From Pseudonocardia autotrophica (lineage in GTDB: Bacteria > Actinomycetota > Actinomycetes > Mycobacteriales > Pseudonocardiaceae), in assembly GCF_003945385.1 (NCBI RefSeq), contig NZ_AP018920.1, forward strand, positions 3,782,001 to 3,846,000: 64,000 nucleotides of DNA, in the 5' to 3' direction. The notes beneath the pieces were generated by a model that did no database searches, was not told the DNA's origin, and saw only the letters and a list, made by a program, of their open reading frames with translations. The stretch's first letter is position 1, and the number at the start of each line of letters is the position of its first letter. The position numbers were made by a program, and so were the translations under genes. Below are positions 1 through 7,332 of this stretch, one piece after another.

Positions 1-1
1 C

Positions 2-571
2 CGCGCCGGGACCCCGCGCGAGCGCGAGCGGTCGGCCACCGAGACGTTCGTCGCGCTGCGCGCCGAGGTCGCCAACTGGCGCTGGGCGGGCGTGCCCTTC
101 TACCTGCGCACCGGCAAGCGGATGGCCACCCACGCCTCGGAGATCGTGGTGCAGTTCAAGCCGGTCCCGCACTCGATCTTCCCGGCGTTCGGCGAGGAGA
201 TCCCGGCGAACCGTCTGGTGCTGCGCCTGCAGCCCGACGAGGGGGTGCCGCTGCACATGACCGCCAAGCAGCCCGGCCCCGGCGGGATCCGGCCGATCCC
301 GGCTCCGCTGGACCTGTCGTTCGCCCGCACCTTCGGCGATCGGCTGCCCGACGCCTACGAGCGGCTGCTGATGGATGTGCTGCGCGGCAACCCGACCCTG
401 TTCATGCGCCGGGACGAGATCGAGGCGGCCTGGACCTGGGCGGAGCCGATCCTGCGCACCTGGGAGTCCACCGACCAGCGCCCACGGCCGTACGCGGCGG
501 GCAGCAACGGCCCGGCCTCGGCCACCGCACTGGTCGAACGCGACTGCCGGGCCTGGCACGAGGACTACTGA
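2..571 (+). CDS. zwf: Glucose-6-phosphate 1-dehydrogenase, C-terminal part
   Basis: The gene is cut by the left edge; the last 189 codons are visible, open from base 2. The product oxidises glucose 6-phosphate to 6-phosphogluconolactone with NADP (oxidative pentose phosphate pathway, cytosol). The visible part carries the family signatures: a SATETFVALR-type stretch followed by PFYLRTGKR, then the C-terminal domain ending in a Trp-rich region (EAAWTWAEPIL). The stop overlaps the 3' end of the converging cobM by 7 bp. The N-terminal coenzyme fold and active-site His are outside the window. The identification is secure despite the truncation. Confidence 0.95.
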   Translation, partial: RAGTPRERERSATETFVALRAEVANWRWAGVPFYLRTGKRMATHASEIVVQFKPVPHSIFPAFGEEIPANRLVLRLQPDEGVPLHMTAKQPGPGGIRPIPAPLDLSFARTFGDRLPDAYERLLMDVLRGNPTLFMRRDEIEAAWTWAEPILRTWESTDQRPRPYAAGSNGPASATALVERDCRAWHEDY

Positions 572-1317
572 GGCCGGTCCCGGCAGCGGTCGTGGGAGTA
601 CAGGTGCGAGTCGGGGAAGTGCCGGGCGGCCAGCGCCTCACCGACGATGATCACCGCCGTGCGCTCGATACCCGCCTCGCGGACCGCCTTCGGCATCCCC
701 TGCAGGGTGCCGCGCAGCACGATCTCGTGCGCCCGTGAGGCGTGCGCGACCACCGCGGCCGGGCAGTCGCCGCCGTACGCGGGGGCGAGCGCGTCGACGG
801 CCTCGTCGATCCGATGCACGGCCAGGTGCAGCACCACGGTGCCACCGGCCTTCCCGAGCGAGGCGAGGTCCTCGGCGGGCGGCATCGGGGTGGCCCGGGC
901 GGCGACCCGGGTGAGCGTGACGGTCTGCGCGACCGTGGGGACGGTCAGCTCCCGGCCCAGCGCGGCGGCCGCCGCGGCGTAGGCGGGGACCCCGGGGCAG
1001 ACGTCGTAGGGCACACCCTCGATCTCCAGCCGGCGCATCTGCTCGGCCATCGCGGAGAACACCGACGGATCGCCGGAGGCGAGCCGGGCGACGTCCAGGC
1101 CGTGCCGGTGCGCCCGGACCATCTCGTCGATGATCTCGTCCAGCGTCATCAGCGCGGTGTCGACGGTGCGTGCGCCCGGCGGGCAGATGTCCAGCATCTC
1201 CGGCGGGACCAGGCTGCCCGCGTACAGACAGACCGGGGCGGCCGCGATCAGGTCCCTGGCCCGCAGGGTCAGCAGGTCCACCGCACCCGGCCCGGCCCCG
1301 ATGAAGTGCACCGTCAC
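565..1317 (-). CDS. cobM: Precorrin-4 C11-methyltransferase
   Basis: SAM-dependent methyltransferase that methylates C-11 of precorrin-4 in aerobic cobalamin synthesis (CobM/CbiF family). The 250-residue length is typical. The N-terminus VHFIGAGPGAVDLLTLRA holds the glycine-rich tetrapyrrole-methylase motif, and LASGDPSVF (about residues 80-88) and the YDVCPGVPAYAAA segment are the other conserved blocks. The GTG start overlaps the cobL stop (GTGA), so translation is coupled. It is the last gene of bluB/cobT-cobL-cobM. Its tail overlaps zwf by 7 bp on the other strand, leaving no room for a conventional terminator. Confidence 0.93.
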   Translation of the reverse strand: MTVHFIGAGPGAVDLLTLRARDLIAAAPVCLYAGSLVPPEMLDICPPGARTVDTALMTLDEIIDEMVRAHRHGLDVARLASGDPSVFSAMAEQMRRLEIEGVPYDVCPGVPAYAAAAAALGRELTVPTVAQTVTLTRVAARATPMPPAEDLASLGKAGGTVVLHLAVHRIDEAVDALAPAYGGDCPAAVVAHASRAHEIVLRGTLQGMPKAVREAGIERTAVIIVGEALAARHFPDSHLYSHDRCRDRPQ

Positions 1318-2552
1318 GGCGCGTCCCCCTTCTCGTACGTCCAGATCGTCACCGGCATCGCCGGCCGCCAGCCGTGGAAGCCCGCCCCGGCCGTCGCCGG
1401 GCCGAGCGGCTCGGCCCGGGCCACCTGCAGCCGGACCAGGTCACCGCCGTGCTCGGCGTGGGAGGCGGCGAGCATCGCCTCGGTCTGCACGGTCACCGCG
1501 TTGGCGACCAGCCGGCCGCCGGGGCGCAGCGCGCCCAGGCAGGCGTCCAGCACGCCGGCGCGGGTCAGGCCGCCACCGACGAAGATCACGTCCGGCTGCG
1601 GCAGCCCGGCCAGCGCGTCGGGGGCGCGGCCGATCACCACCCGCAGACCGGGGACGCCGAGCGCGGCCGCGTTGCGCGCCACCCGATCGGCGCGTTCCGG
1701 GCGGGACTCGACGGCGATCGCGCGGCAGGCCGGGTGCGCGCGCAGCCATTCGATCCCGATCGAGCCGGAGCCCGCGCCGACGTCCCACAGCAGCTCGCCC
1801 GGCCGCGGCGCCAGCCGGGCCAGGGTGACGGCGCGGATCTCGCGCTTGGTGAGCTGGCCGTCGTGCTCGTAGGCGTCGTCGGGCAGCCCGGGGGTCTCCC
1901 CCGGCGGGCGCAGGCCGTCGTCGGCGACGCACTCGACGGCGACCACGTTCAGCGGATCGCAGTCACCCCGCCAGCCGGCGGCGGTGCCGGTGAGTATCCG
2001 CTCGTCGCCCGCGCCGAGGCGCTCCAGCACGGTGAGCCTCGAGCCGCCCCAGCCGGCGCCGGTGAGCAGGGCGGCGATCTGCGCCGGCGACCCGGCACCG
2101 GCGGAGAGCACGACCAGCCGGGCGCCGGGCGCGAGCGCGCGGCGCAGCGCGTCCAGCGGCCGGCCGACGACGCTGAGCACCCGGACCTGCTCACTGCCCC
2201 AGCCGAGCCGGGCACAGGCCAGCGACACCGACGACGGGTGCGGCAGCACCCGCAGCCGCTCCGGCCCGGCGAGCCGCGCCAGGGTGGCCCCGATCCCGAA
2301 GAACATCGGGTCTCCGGAGGCGAGTACCGTCGTGCGGCGGCCGTCCAGCTCACCGAGGATCCCGGGCAGCGCCGGCACCAGCGGAGACGGCCACTCCCGG
2401 CGCTCCCCCGCCACCTCGGCGGGCAGCAGATCGAGCTGGCGCGGACCGCCGAGCAGCACCTCGGCCGCGCACAACGCATCCCGGGAGGTCTGCGGCAGAC
2501 CGGCCCAGCCGTCGGCGCCGATCCCGACGACCGACAGCGGTGTGTCACCCAT
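1314..2552 (-). CDS. cobL: Precorrin-6Y C5,15-methyltransferase (decarboxylating)
   Basis: Bifunctional corrin-ring enzyme that methylates C-5 and C-15 of precorrin-6B and decarboxylates the C-12 acetate. Its 412 residues form two domains. The N-terminal CbiE-like methylase (about 1-200) shows VVGIGADGWAGLP and ASGDPMFFGIG. The C-terminal CbiT-like class I methyltransferase (about 225-400) shows LTKREIRAVTLA and the SAM motif WDVGAGSGSIGIEWLR. The ATG start overlaps the 3' end of cobT by 8 bp, and the stop overlaps cobM (GTGA). This is the fused CobL form used in the aerobic pathway. Confidence 0.94.
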   Translation of the reverse strand: MGDTPLSVVGIGADGWAGLPQTSRDALCAAEVLLGGPRQLDLLPAEVAGERREWPSPLVPALPGILGELDGRRTTVLASGDPMFFGIGATLARLAGPERLRVLPHPSSVSLACARLGWGSEQVRVLSVVGRPLDALRRALAPGARLVVLSAGAGSPAQIAALLTGAGWGGSRLTVLERLGAGDERILTGTAAGWRGDCDPLNVVAVECVADDGLRPPGETPGLPDDAYEHDGQLTKREIRAVTLARLAPRPGELLWDVGAGSGSIGIEWLRAHPACRAIAVESRPERADRVARNAAALGVPGLRVVIGRAPDALAGLPQPDVIFVGGGLTRAGVLDACLGALRPGGRLVANAVTVQTEAMLAASHAEHGGDLVRLQVARAEPLGPATAGAGFHGWRPAMPVTIWTYEKGDAP

Positions 2553-4266
2553 CGGTCTTGTCCGTGACCCCGGCGCTGTCGAAGGTCGCGACGTCGGCCA
2601 TCGCCCGCGCCGCGCCCTGCAGCACCGGCAGCGCGAGCAGTGCGCCGGTGCCCTCGCCGAGCCGCATGTCCAGCTCCAGCAGCGGGGTCAGACCCAGGTG
2701 GGCCAGCGCGGTCGCGCCGCCGGGCTCGGCGGAGCGGTGCCCGGCCAGGCAGTAGCCGGTCACCTCCGGGGCGAACGCGGCCGCGACCAGTGCCGCGGCA
2801 CCGGCCGAGACGCCGTCGAGCAGCACCGGCACCCGCAGCGCGGCGGCGCCCAGCACCAGCCCGGCCAGCCCGGCGTGCTCGAACCCGCCGACCACGGCCA
2901 GCGCACCGAGCGGGTCCCCCGGGCCGGGACGATGCCGCTCCAGCGCCTCCTGCACGACGGCGGTCTTGCGGGCGAGGGTCTCGTCGTCGACACCGGTGCC
3001 GCGGCCGGTCACCCCGGCCGGGTCGGCGCCGCTGAAGGCGCAGATCAGGGCGGCCGCGGCGGTGGTGTTGGCGATGCCCATGTCGCCGGTCAGCAGGCAG
3101 CGGTTCCCGGCGGCGACCAGATCACGGGCCACCTCGATGCCGTGCTCGAGCGCGGTGCGGGCCTGCTCGCGGGTCATCGCCGGCCCGGCGGTCATGTCGG
3201 CGGTGCCGCGGGCCACCTTGCGCGGCAGCAACCCCGGGACCGGGTCCAGGTCGGCGGCCACCCCGATGTCGACGATCTGCACCTCCGCGCCGAGCTGGCG
3301 GGCGAACGCGTTCACCACCGCGCCGCCGTCGAGGAAGTTCGCCACCATCTGTGCGGTGACCTCCTGCGGCCACGGCGTGACACCCCGGGCGTGCACCCCG
3401 TGATCGGCGGCGAACACCGCGACCGCGGCCGGCGACGGCACCGGTGGCACCGGCGCCCCGGTGATCCCGGCGAGTGCGACGGCGACGTCCTCGACCCGGC
3501 CCAGCGCACCGCGCGGCTTCGTCATCCGGTCCAGCCGGTCACGGGCTGCCGCCCTGGCCGGGCCGTCGACCGGCTCGATCGCGTCCACCGTGGACTCCAG
3601 CAGGCGGGCCGGCGGTGCGCCGGGGAGGCCGCGGGAGCCCCAGCCCTCCTGGTGCACCGCCCACTCCAGCGGACGGCGGCGGGCCCAGCCGTGCTGTTCG
3701 AGCTCGGGCCTGTCCGGGAACCGGTCGACGTGCCCGACGCACAGGTAGGCGATCAGCTGCACATGTGCGGGCAGCCCGAGCAGCTCCTGCACGGCGGCCA
3801 GCCCGGCGTCGTCGAAGAAGCTGACCCAGCCGACGCCGAGGCCCTCGGCGCGCGCCGCCAGCCACAGGTTCTGGACGGCCAGCGCCGCCGAGTAAGGGCC
3901 CATCTCCGGCCGGTCGTGCCGGCCGAGGGTGTGCCGGCCACCGCGGGTCGGGTCGGCGGTGACGACGACGTTCAGCGGCGTCTCCCTGATCGCCTCGATC
4001 CGGATCGCGCGCAGCGCCTCCGCCCGCGCCGCGGGCAACGAGGCGGCGTAGCGCTCGCGGTGCTCGGCCACCAGTGCGTGCACCCGGGCCCGCACCGCGG
4101 GGTCGCGGACCAGCACGAAGTCCCACGGCTGGGAGAAACCGACGCTGGGCGCGGCGTGCGCGGCCTCCAGGATCCGGGTGAGCACAGCGTCGTCGACCGG
4201 GTCGGGGCGGAACCCGGTCCGGACGTCGCGCCGGGAGTGCAGCACGTCGTAGAAGTCGCCCTGCAC
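2545..4266 (-). CDS. bluB/cobT: Fused 5,6-dimethylbenzimidazole synthase / nicotinate-nucleotide-DMB phosphoribosyltransferase
   Basis: Makes the lower ligand of cobalamin and activates it. Residues about 1-210 are BluB, a nitroreductase-fold flavoprotein that cleaves FMN to dimethylbenzimidazole (FYDVLHSRRDVRTGF, APSVGFSQPWDFVLVRD, GWVSFFDD). Residues about 225-573 are CobT, which makes alpha-ribazole phosphate (DRMTKPRGALGRVED, VFAADHGVHARGV, TGDMGIANTTAAAAL, and RLGEGTGA with the catalytic-type Glu). The GTG at 4266 is preferred because GGGAGG lies about 7 nt upstream; the frame stays open to an ATG at 4320, which would add 18 unconserved residues. No cobalamin riboswitch is apparent in 4267-4424. 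Confidence 0.9.
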   Translation of the reverse strand: MQGDFYDVLHSRRDVRTGFRPDPVDDAVLTRILEAAHAAPSVGFSQPWDFVLVRDPAVRARVHALVAEHRERYAASLPAARAEALRAIRIEAIRETPLNVVVTADPTRGGRHTLGRHDRPEMGPYSAALAVQNLWLAARAEGLGVGWVSFFDDAGLAAVQELLGLPAHVQLIAYLCVGHVDRFPDRPELEQHGWARRRPLEWAVHQEGWGSRGLPGAPPARLLESTVDAIEPVDGPARAAARDRLDRMTKPRGALGRVEDVAVALAGITGAPVPPVPSPAAVAVFAADHGVHARGVTPWPQEVTAQMVANFLDGGAVVNAFARQLGAEVQIVDIGVAADLDPVPGLLPRKVARGTADMTAGPAMTREQARTALEHGIEVARDLVAAGNRCLLTGDMGIANTTAAAALICAFSGADPAGVTGRGTGVDDETLARKTAVVQEALERHRPGPGDPLGALAVVGGFEHAGLAGLVLGAAALRVPVLLDGVSAGAAALVAAAFAPEVTGYCLAGHRSAEPGGATALAHLGLTPLLELDMRLGEGTGALLALPVLQGAARAMADVATFDSAGVTDKTDG

Positions 4267-4360
4267 CCCTGACCTCCCGATGATCGACCCACAGCGGCGA
4301 ACGAGCCGACCACACCGCACAGCGGGCGGTCAACCGGACCCCGTCGGCCGGTCGGGCAGG

Positions 4361-4484
4361 TCACACGGGGCGCTCCCGAGCTCCCCGACGGGGCGAGATC
4401 GCGGTCACGGGACAGCGGGACGGATCACCCGGGGCGCTCCCCCGCCTCCCGGAGCCTGCCGAGATCGCAGTCGAGGGGCAGTGG
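4361..4484. repeat. Imperfect direct repeat that duplicates the 3' end of the preceding gene
   Basis: Two copies of about 60 bp lie at 4361-4420 and 4425-4484, offset by 64 bp and roughly 80% identical by eye (both start TCAC.CGGGGCGCTCCC and share GAGATCGC.GTC). The right copy is the stop codon and last ~19 codons of the minus-strand gene ending at 4425; the left copy lies just past its stop and also begins with a TGA complement. It looks like a decayed tandem duplication of the gene tail, placed between the carboxylase operon and bluB/cobT. Confidence 0.6.
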
Positions 4485-5219
4485 GCCGTCGGTCAGGACG
4501 AGGCGTGCCCCCGGGACGGCCCGCCAGCGTCGCCACAGTGTCCCGAACGGCTCATCCGATTCCCCCGCCGAGCCTGCTGCGACGACCGCGGGATCGACCA
4601 GCAGTGCGCCCCCGTCGCCGTCCGGGCCGGCGTGCAGCACCGACCCGGCCCCGTCGCCGCCGGTCGCGCCGGGTCCGGTGCCGCCGCGGACCACGACCGG
4701 CGTCCCGAGTGTCGCCGCGCGACGCAGCAGCGGATCCAGTGCTCCGGCGAGCGATGCTGCGTCCTCCCACACCAGCAATCGCCGTGCACCCGCCTGCACC
4801 TGCGCCGAGGCCAGCTCGGCCAGCGCGTCCGCGCAGTCGGCCACCAGGTCCGGGGCCGGCTCACCGGCCGGCCCACCGCCGGGATCGGCTCCGGCGAGCG
4901 CCCTGGCCATCGCGACCGGGCCGGTGAGCGAGGCGGCCACCGTGGCGCGCGGGAACAGTCCCGCCAGCACCCGGGTCAGCTCGACCAGCGGCTCGACCGC
5001 GGCGGCGGTGGCCAGCGGCCGGTCCAGCGGGTCGCCACCCGCCTCGCGGACGGCGTCCGGCTCGGCCAGCGGATCGTGATGGGTGACGACCCAGTCCGGC
5101 CGGGCCAGCGCGATGGCGTCCCGCAGGTGATAGGCCCACCGCGCCGGGTCGGTGCGGGCACCGACCGGCACGCCGGCCATCCGCGCCGCGACCAGGTCGA
5201 GGACCGGAACGAAGTCCAC
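4425..5219 (-). CDS. Uroporphyrinogen-decarboxylase-like protein; putative fifth subunit of ketone carboxylase
   Basis: A 264-residue protein of uncertain function. The order of short motifs (VDFVPVLDLVAARMAG, then RPDWVVTHHDP, then ASLTGPVAMARAL, then AGARRLLVWED) resembles the TIM-barrel layout of the HemE/URO-D superfamily, but typical catalytic residues cannot be assigned. The GTG at 5219 lies 4 nt after the stop of the HyuB-like gene, so it is co-translated with it; an upstream open extension to 5381 overlaps that gene and is not conserved in style. Its place as fifth gene after HyuA, small, HyuA and HyuB-like genes matches the fifth (epsilon) subunit of acetophenone carboxylase. That role is inferred from position, not sequence. 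Confidence 0.6.
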   Translation of the reverse strand: MDFVPVLDLVAARMAGVPVGARTDPARWAYHLRDAIALARPDWVVTHHDPLAEPDAVREAGGDPLDRPLATAAAVEPLVELTRVLAGLFPRATVAASLTGPVAMARALAGADPGGGPAGEPAPDLVADCADALAELASAQVQAGARRLLVWEDAASLAGALDPLLRRAATLGTPVVVRGGTGPGATGGDGAGSVLHAGPDGDGGALLVDPAVVAAGSAGESDEPFGTLWRRWRAVPGARLVLTDGPLPLDCDLGRLREAGERPG

Positions 5220-5223
5220 CGGA

Positions 5224-7332
5224 TCAGCCCGCCGCGTCCGGCCACTCCCAGGAGCCCAGGAATCCGAGGTGCTCCGGCGGGGTGTCGGCGCGCCAACCGG
5301 CAACGAACTCGTCGTAGCCACGCCCCCTGGTGATCCGCTCGGCCCGCTCGGTCGCCCGGGCGGTCTCGGTCGCCCGGGCATCGACCTCCATCCGCTGCGG
5401 GTCCCACACCAGCCGGTAGACCGCGCGCGCCACCTCCGGGCTGATCAGCCCGCGGCGCAGGTCGGTCATCGCCTCCTGCGGATCGCGTTCGAGCGGGTCG
5501 CCGTAGCCGCCACCACCACCCATCCGCTGAATCCAGATGTCGCCCTCGACGATCGGGTCGGCCGGCTGCACCGGGTTCCCGACCTCGTAGCTGCCCGGCA
5601 GCGGCTGATCGGCGACCATCGAGGGCCCGTCGTAGGTGAGGCCCTTCGCGCCGCCGGCCAGCCAGGTCCGCACCGCATCCACCCCGCCGTCCGGCCGGAT
5701 CCTGGTCAGCGGGGTGCAGCTGCCGCCGTACCCGCCGAACATGCCTGCGGTGACCGGGAACCGGCCGCCCATGCTGGTGATCCCGAACCCGAACATCTGG
5801 CTGCCGTAGAGCATGTACGCCCACTCGACCGATGCGCCGCCGCGGTAGCGCCCGAAGCCGTGATTGTCGGCCGGGATCTCCCGCCAGAGCCCGAGCAGCG
5901 GCAGCTCGGCTTCCCGGGTCTCCATCTCACCCCAGTCCGACACCGGGGCGAACACCGGTCCGGCGGCGTGCTCCCCGTCGGCGTCGCAGCGGGCACCACC
6001 GCCGGCGGCGTTCATCTCCGTCGACACGTTCGCCGTGACCTGCATGTGCTGGGTCAGGCCGCCGTACTGCAGGGTCGGGATCATCGCGTACCAGGGCGCC
6101 ATCGGCTTGGCCGGCCCCGGTGCGGAGAACATCGCCTTCGTGACGGCCTGGTGCAGCGCGGCGTTCAGGCAGAACATCGTGGTCAGCGACAGCGACGACG
6201 GGTGCTCGGTGTCGGCGGTGAGGATCGACCCGGGCTCCAGGTCGTAGTCCAGCGCGGCGATGAACCCGGCGGTCCGGGGCAGATCGCCGTAGAGGAAGTT
6301 CATGAACAGGTTCGCGACCATCGCCCGGGTGAAGTGCGCCTGGGTGTTCAGCGCCCGGTCGATCGCCGGGGAGCTGCCCGCGGTGCGCACGGTGAGGGTG
6401 TCGCCCCGCTTGTCCAGCTCCACGTTCAGCTTGAACAGCCGCTCCTCCAGCAGCGTCGTGTCCCCGAAGTGGACGCCGCGGTAGGTGCCGTCCGGCCATG
6501 CCGCGATCCGCCGCCGCACCTCGGTCTCGGTGTTCTCCAGCACCGAGCGCAGGGTCGCGACCAGCAGCTCCGGCGAACGCTCGGCCATGAAGTCGTGCAT
6601 GCGGCGTTCGACCGAACGGGCGGCTGCCAGCTTCGCCCGGATGTCGGTCAGCCACAGCAGCGGGTCACGGACCTGATTCTGGAACATGTTCACCACGTCG
6701 CGGCGCAGCGTGTGGCTCTCGCCGATCTTCATCGGCGGGATCCGGACACCCTCCCCGTACTTCGTGGTGGCCCGGACCGCGAACCCACCCGGGTCCAGCG
6801 AGGCACCGTTCTCCCCCTCGTGCACCACCGCGCCGATCCAGGCGACGTGCTCGCCCTCCCAGTACAGCGGCAGCAGCAGGGTGTGGTCGGGATTGTGCGT
6901 GCCGCCGTAGTTGGCGTCGTTGTGGTAGAAGACGTCGCCCTCGGCCAGCCCGACGGTGGGCTCGTCCGCCCAGTACCGGTTGATGAACTTGGGCACCGGC
7001 GACGTGGTCGCGGAAAACATGTTCACCCCGCCCGAGGTGGCGATCGCGAAGTCGCCTTCCCGGGTGTAGATCCCGATGATCAGGTCACCCCACTTCGCCG
7101 CGGACGAGGCGCTGATCTGCTGCAGCATCTGCATGCTCGACTCGAGGACGGCCTCGATCCGGCTCAGTCCCACGGTCAGGTCCGTCGGGTCGGTGACGGC
7201 GGCGAGCGCGGCGTCCTCCCGGTCCGTGCGCGGGCGCAGCCGGAACTCCCCGGTCAGCTCGGGGTCCGGGCCGTACATCACCGGCCGGTTGTCCAGGAGG
7301 TCGTTCAGGAACGCCTCGGTGTCCGTGCTCAT
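5224..7332 (-). CDS. HyuB-like carboxylase subunit (acetone/acetophenone carboxylase type)
   Basis: A 702-residue hydantoinase B / N-methylhydantoinase B family protein. In acetone and acetophenone carboxylases this subunit joins the phosphorylated ketone enolate to phosphorylated bicarbonate/CO2. Seen here: GDLIIGIYTREGDFAIATSGG, GDVFYHNDANYGGTHNPDH, WIGAVVHEGENG, NVSTEMNAAGGG and a C-terminal RMGGGGGYGDPLERDP block typical of HyuB proteins. The ATG start overlaps the stop of the HyuA-like gene upstream (ATGA). It is the fourth gene of a five-gene coupled set. The specific substrate cannot be told from sequence; a hydantoin or oxoproline substrate is possible but the small zinc-subunit gene nearby argues for a carboxylase. 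Confidence 0.85.
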   Translation of the reverse strand: MSTDTEAFLNDLLDNRPVMYGPDPELTGEFRLRPRTDREDAALAAVTDPTDLTVGLSRIEAVLESSMQMLQQISASSAAKWGDLIIGIYTREGDFAIATSGGVNMFSATTSPVPKFINRYWADEPTVGLAEGDVFYHNDANYGGTHNPDHTLLLPLYWEGEHVAWIGAVVHEGENGASLDPGGFAVRATTKYGEGVRIPPMKIGESHTLRRDVVNMFQNQVRDPLLWLTDIRAKLAAARSVERRMHDFMAERSPELLVATLRSVLENTETEVRRRIAAWPDGTYRGVHFGDTTLLEERLFKLNVELDKRGDTLTVRTAGSSPAIDRALNTQAHFTRAMVANLFMNFLYGDLPRTAGFIAALDYDLEPGSILTADTEHPSSLSLTTMFCLNAALHQAVTKAMFSAPGPAKPMAPWYAMIPTLQYGGLTQHMQVTANVSTEMNAAGGGARCDADGEHAAGPVFAPVSDWGEMETREAELPLLGLWREIPADNHGFGRYRGGASVEWAYMLYGSQMFGFGITSMGGRFPVTAGMFGGYGGSCTPLTRIRPDGGVDAVRTWLAGGAKGLTYDGPSMVADQPLPGSYEVGNPVQPADPIVEGDIWIQRMGGGGGYGDPLERDPQEAMTDLRRGLISPEVARAVYRLVWDPQRMEVDARATETARATERAERITRGRGYDEFVAGWRADTPPEHLGFLGSWEWPDAAG

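Noticed and set aside
1984..4272. 762-codon plus-strand open frame over the cobalamin genes
   Set aside because: Opposite to cobL and bluB/cobT, whose catalytic motifs are intact; the frame has no recognisable protein.
4267..4424. Cobalamin riboswitch upstream of bluB/cobT
   Set aside because: No B12-box-like conserved core was recognised; the gap is mostly an imperfect copy of the upstream gene tail.
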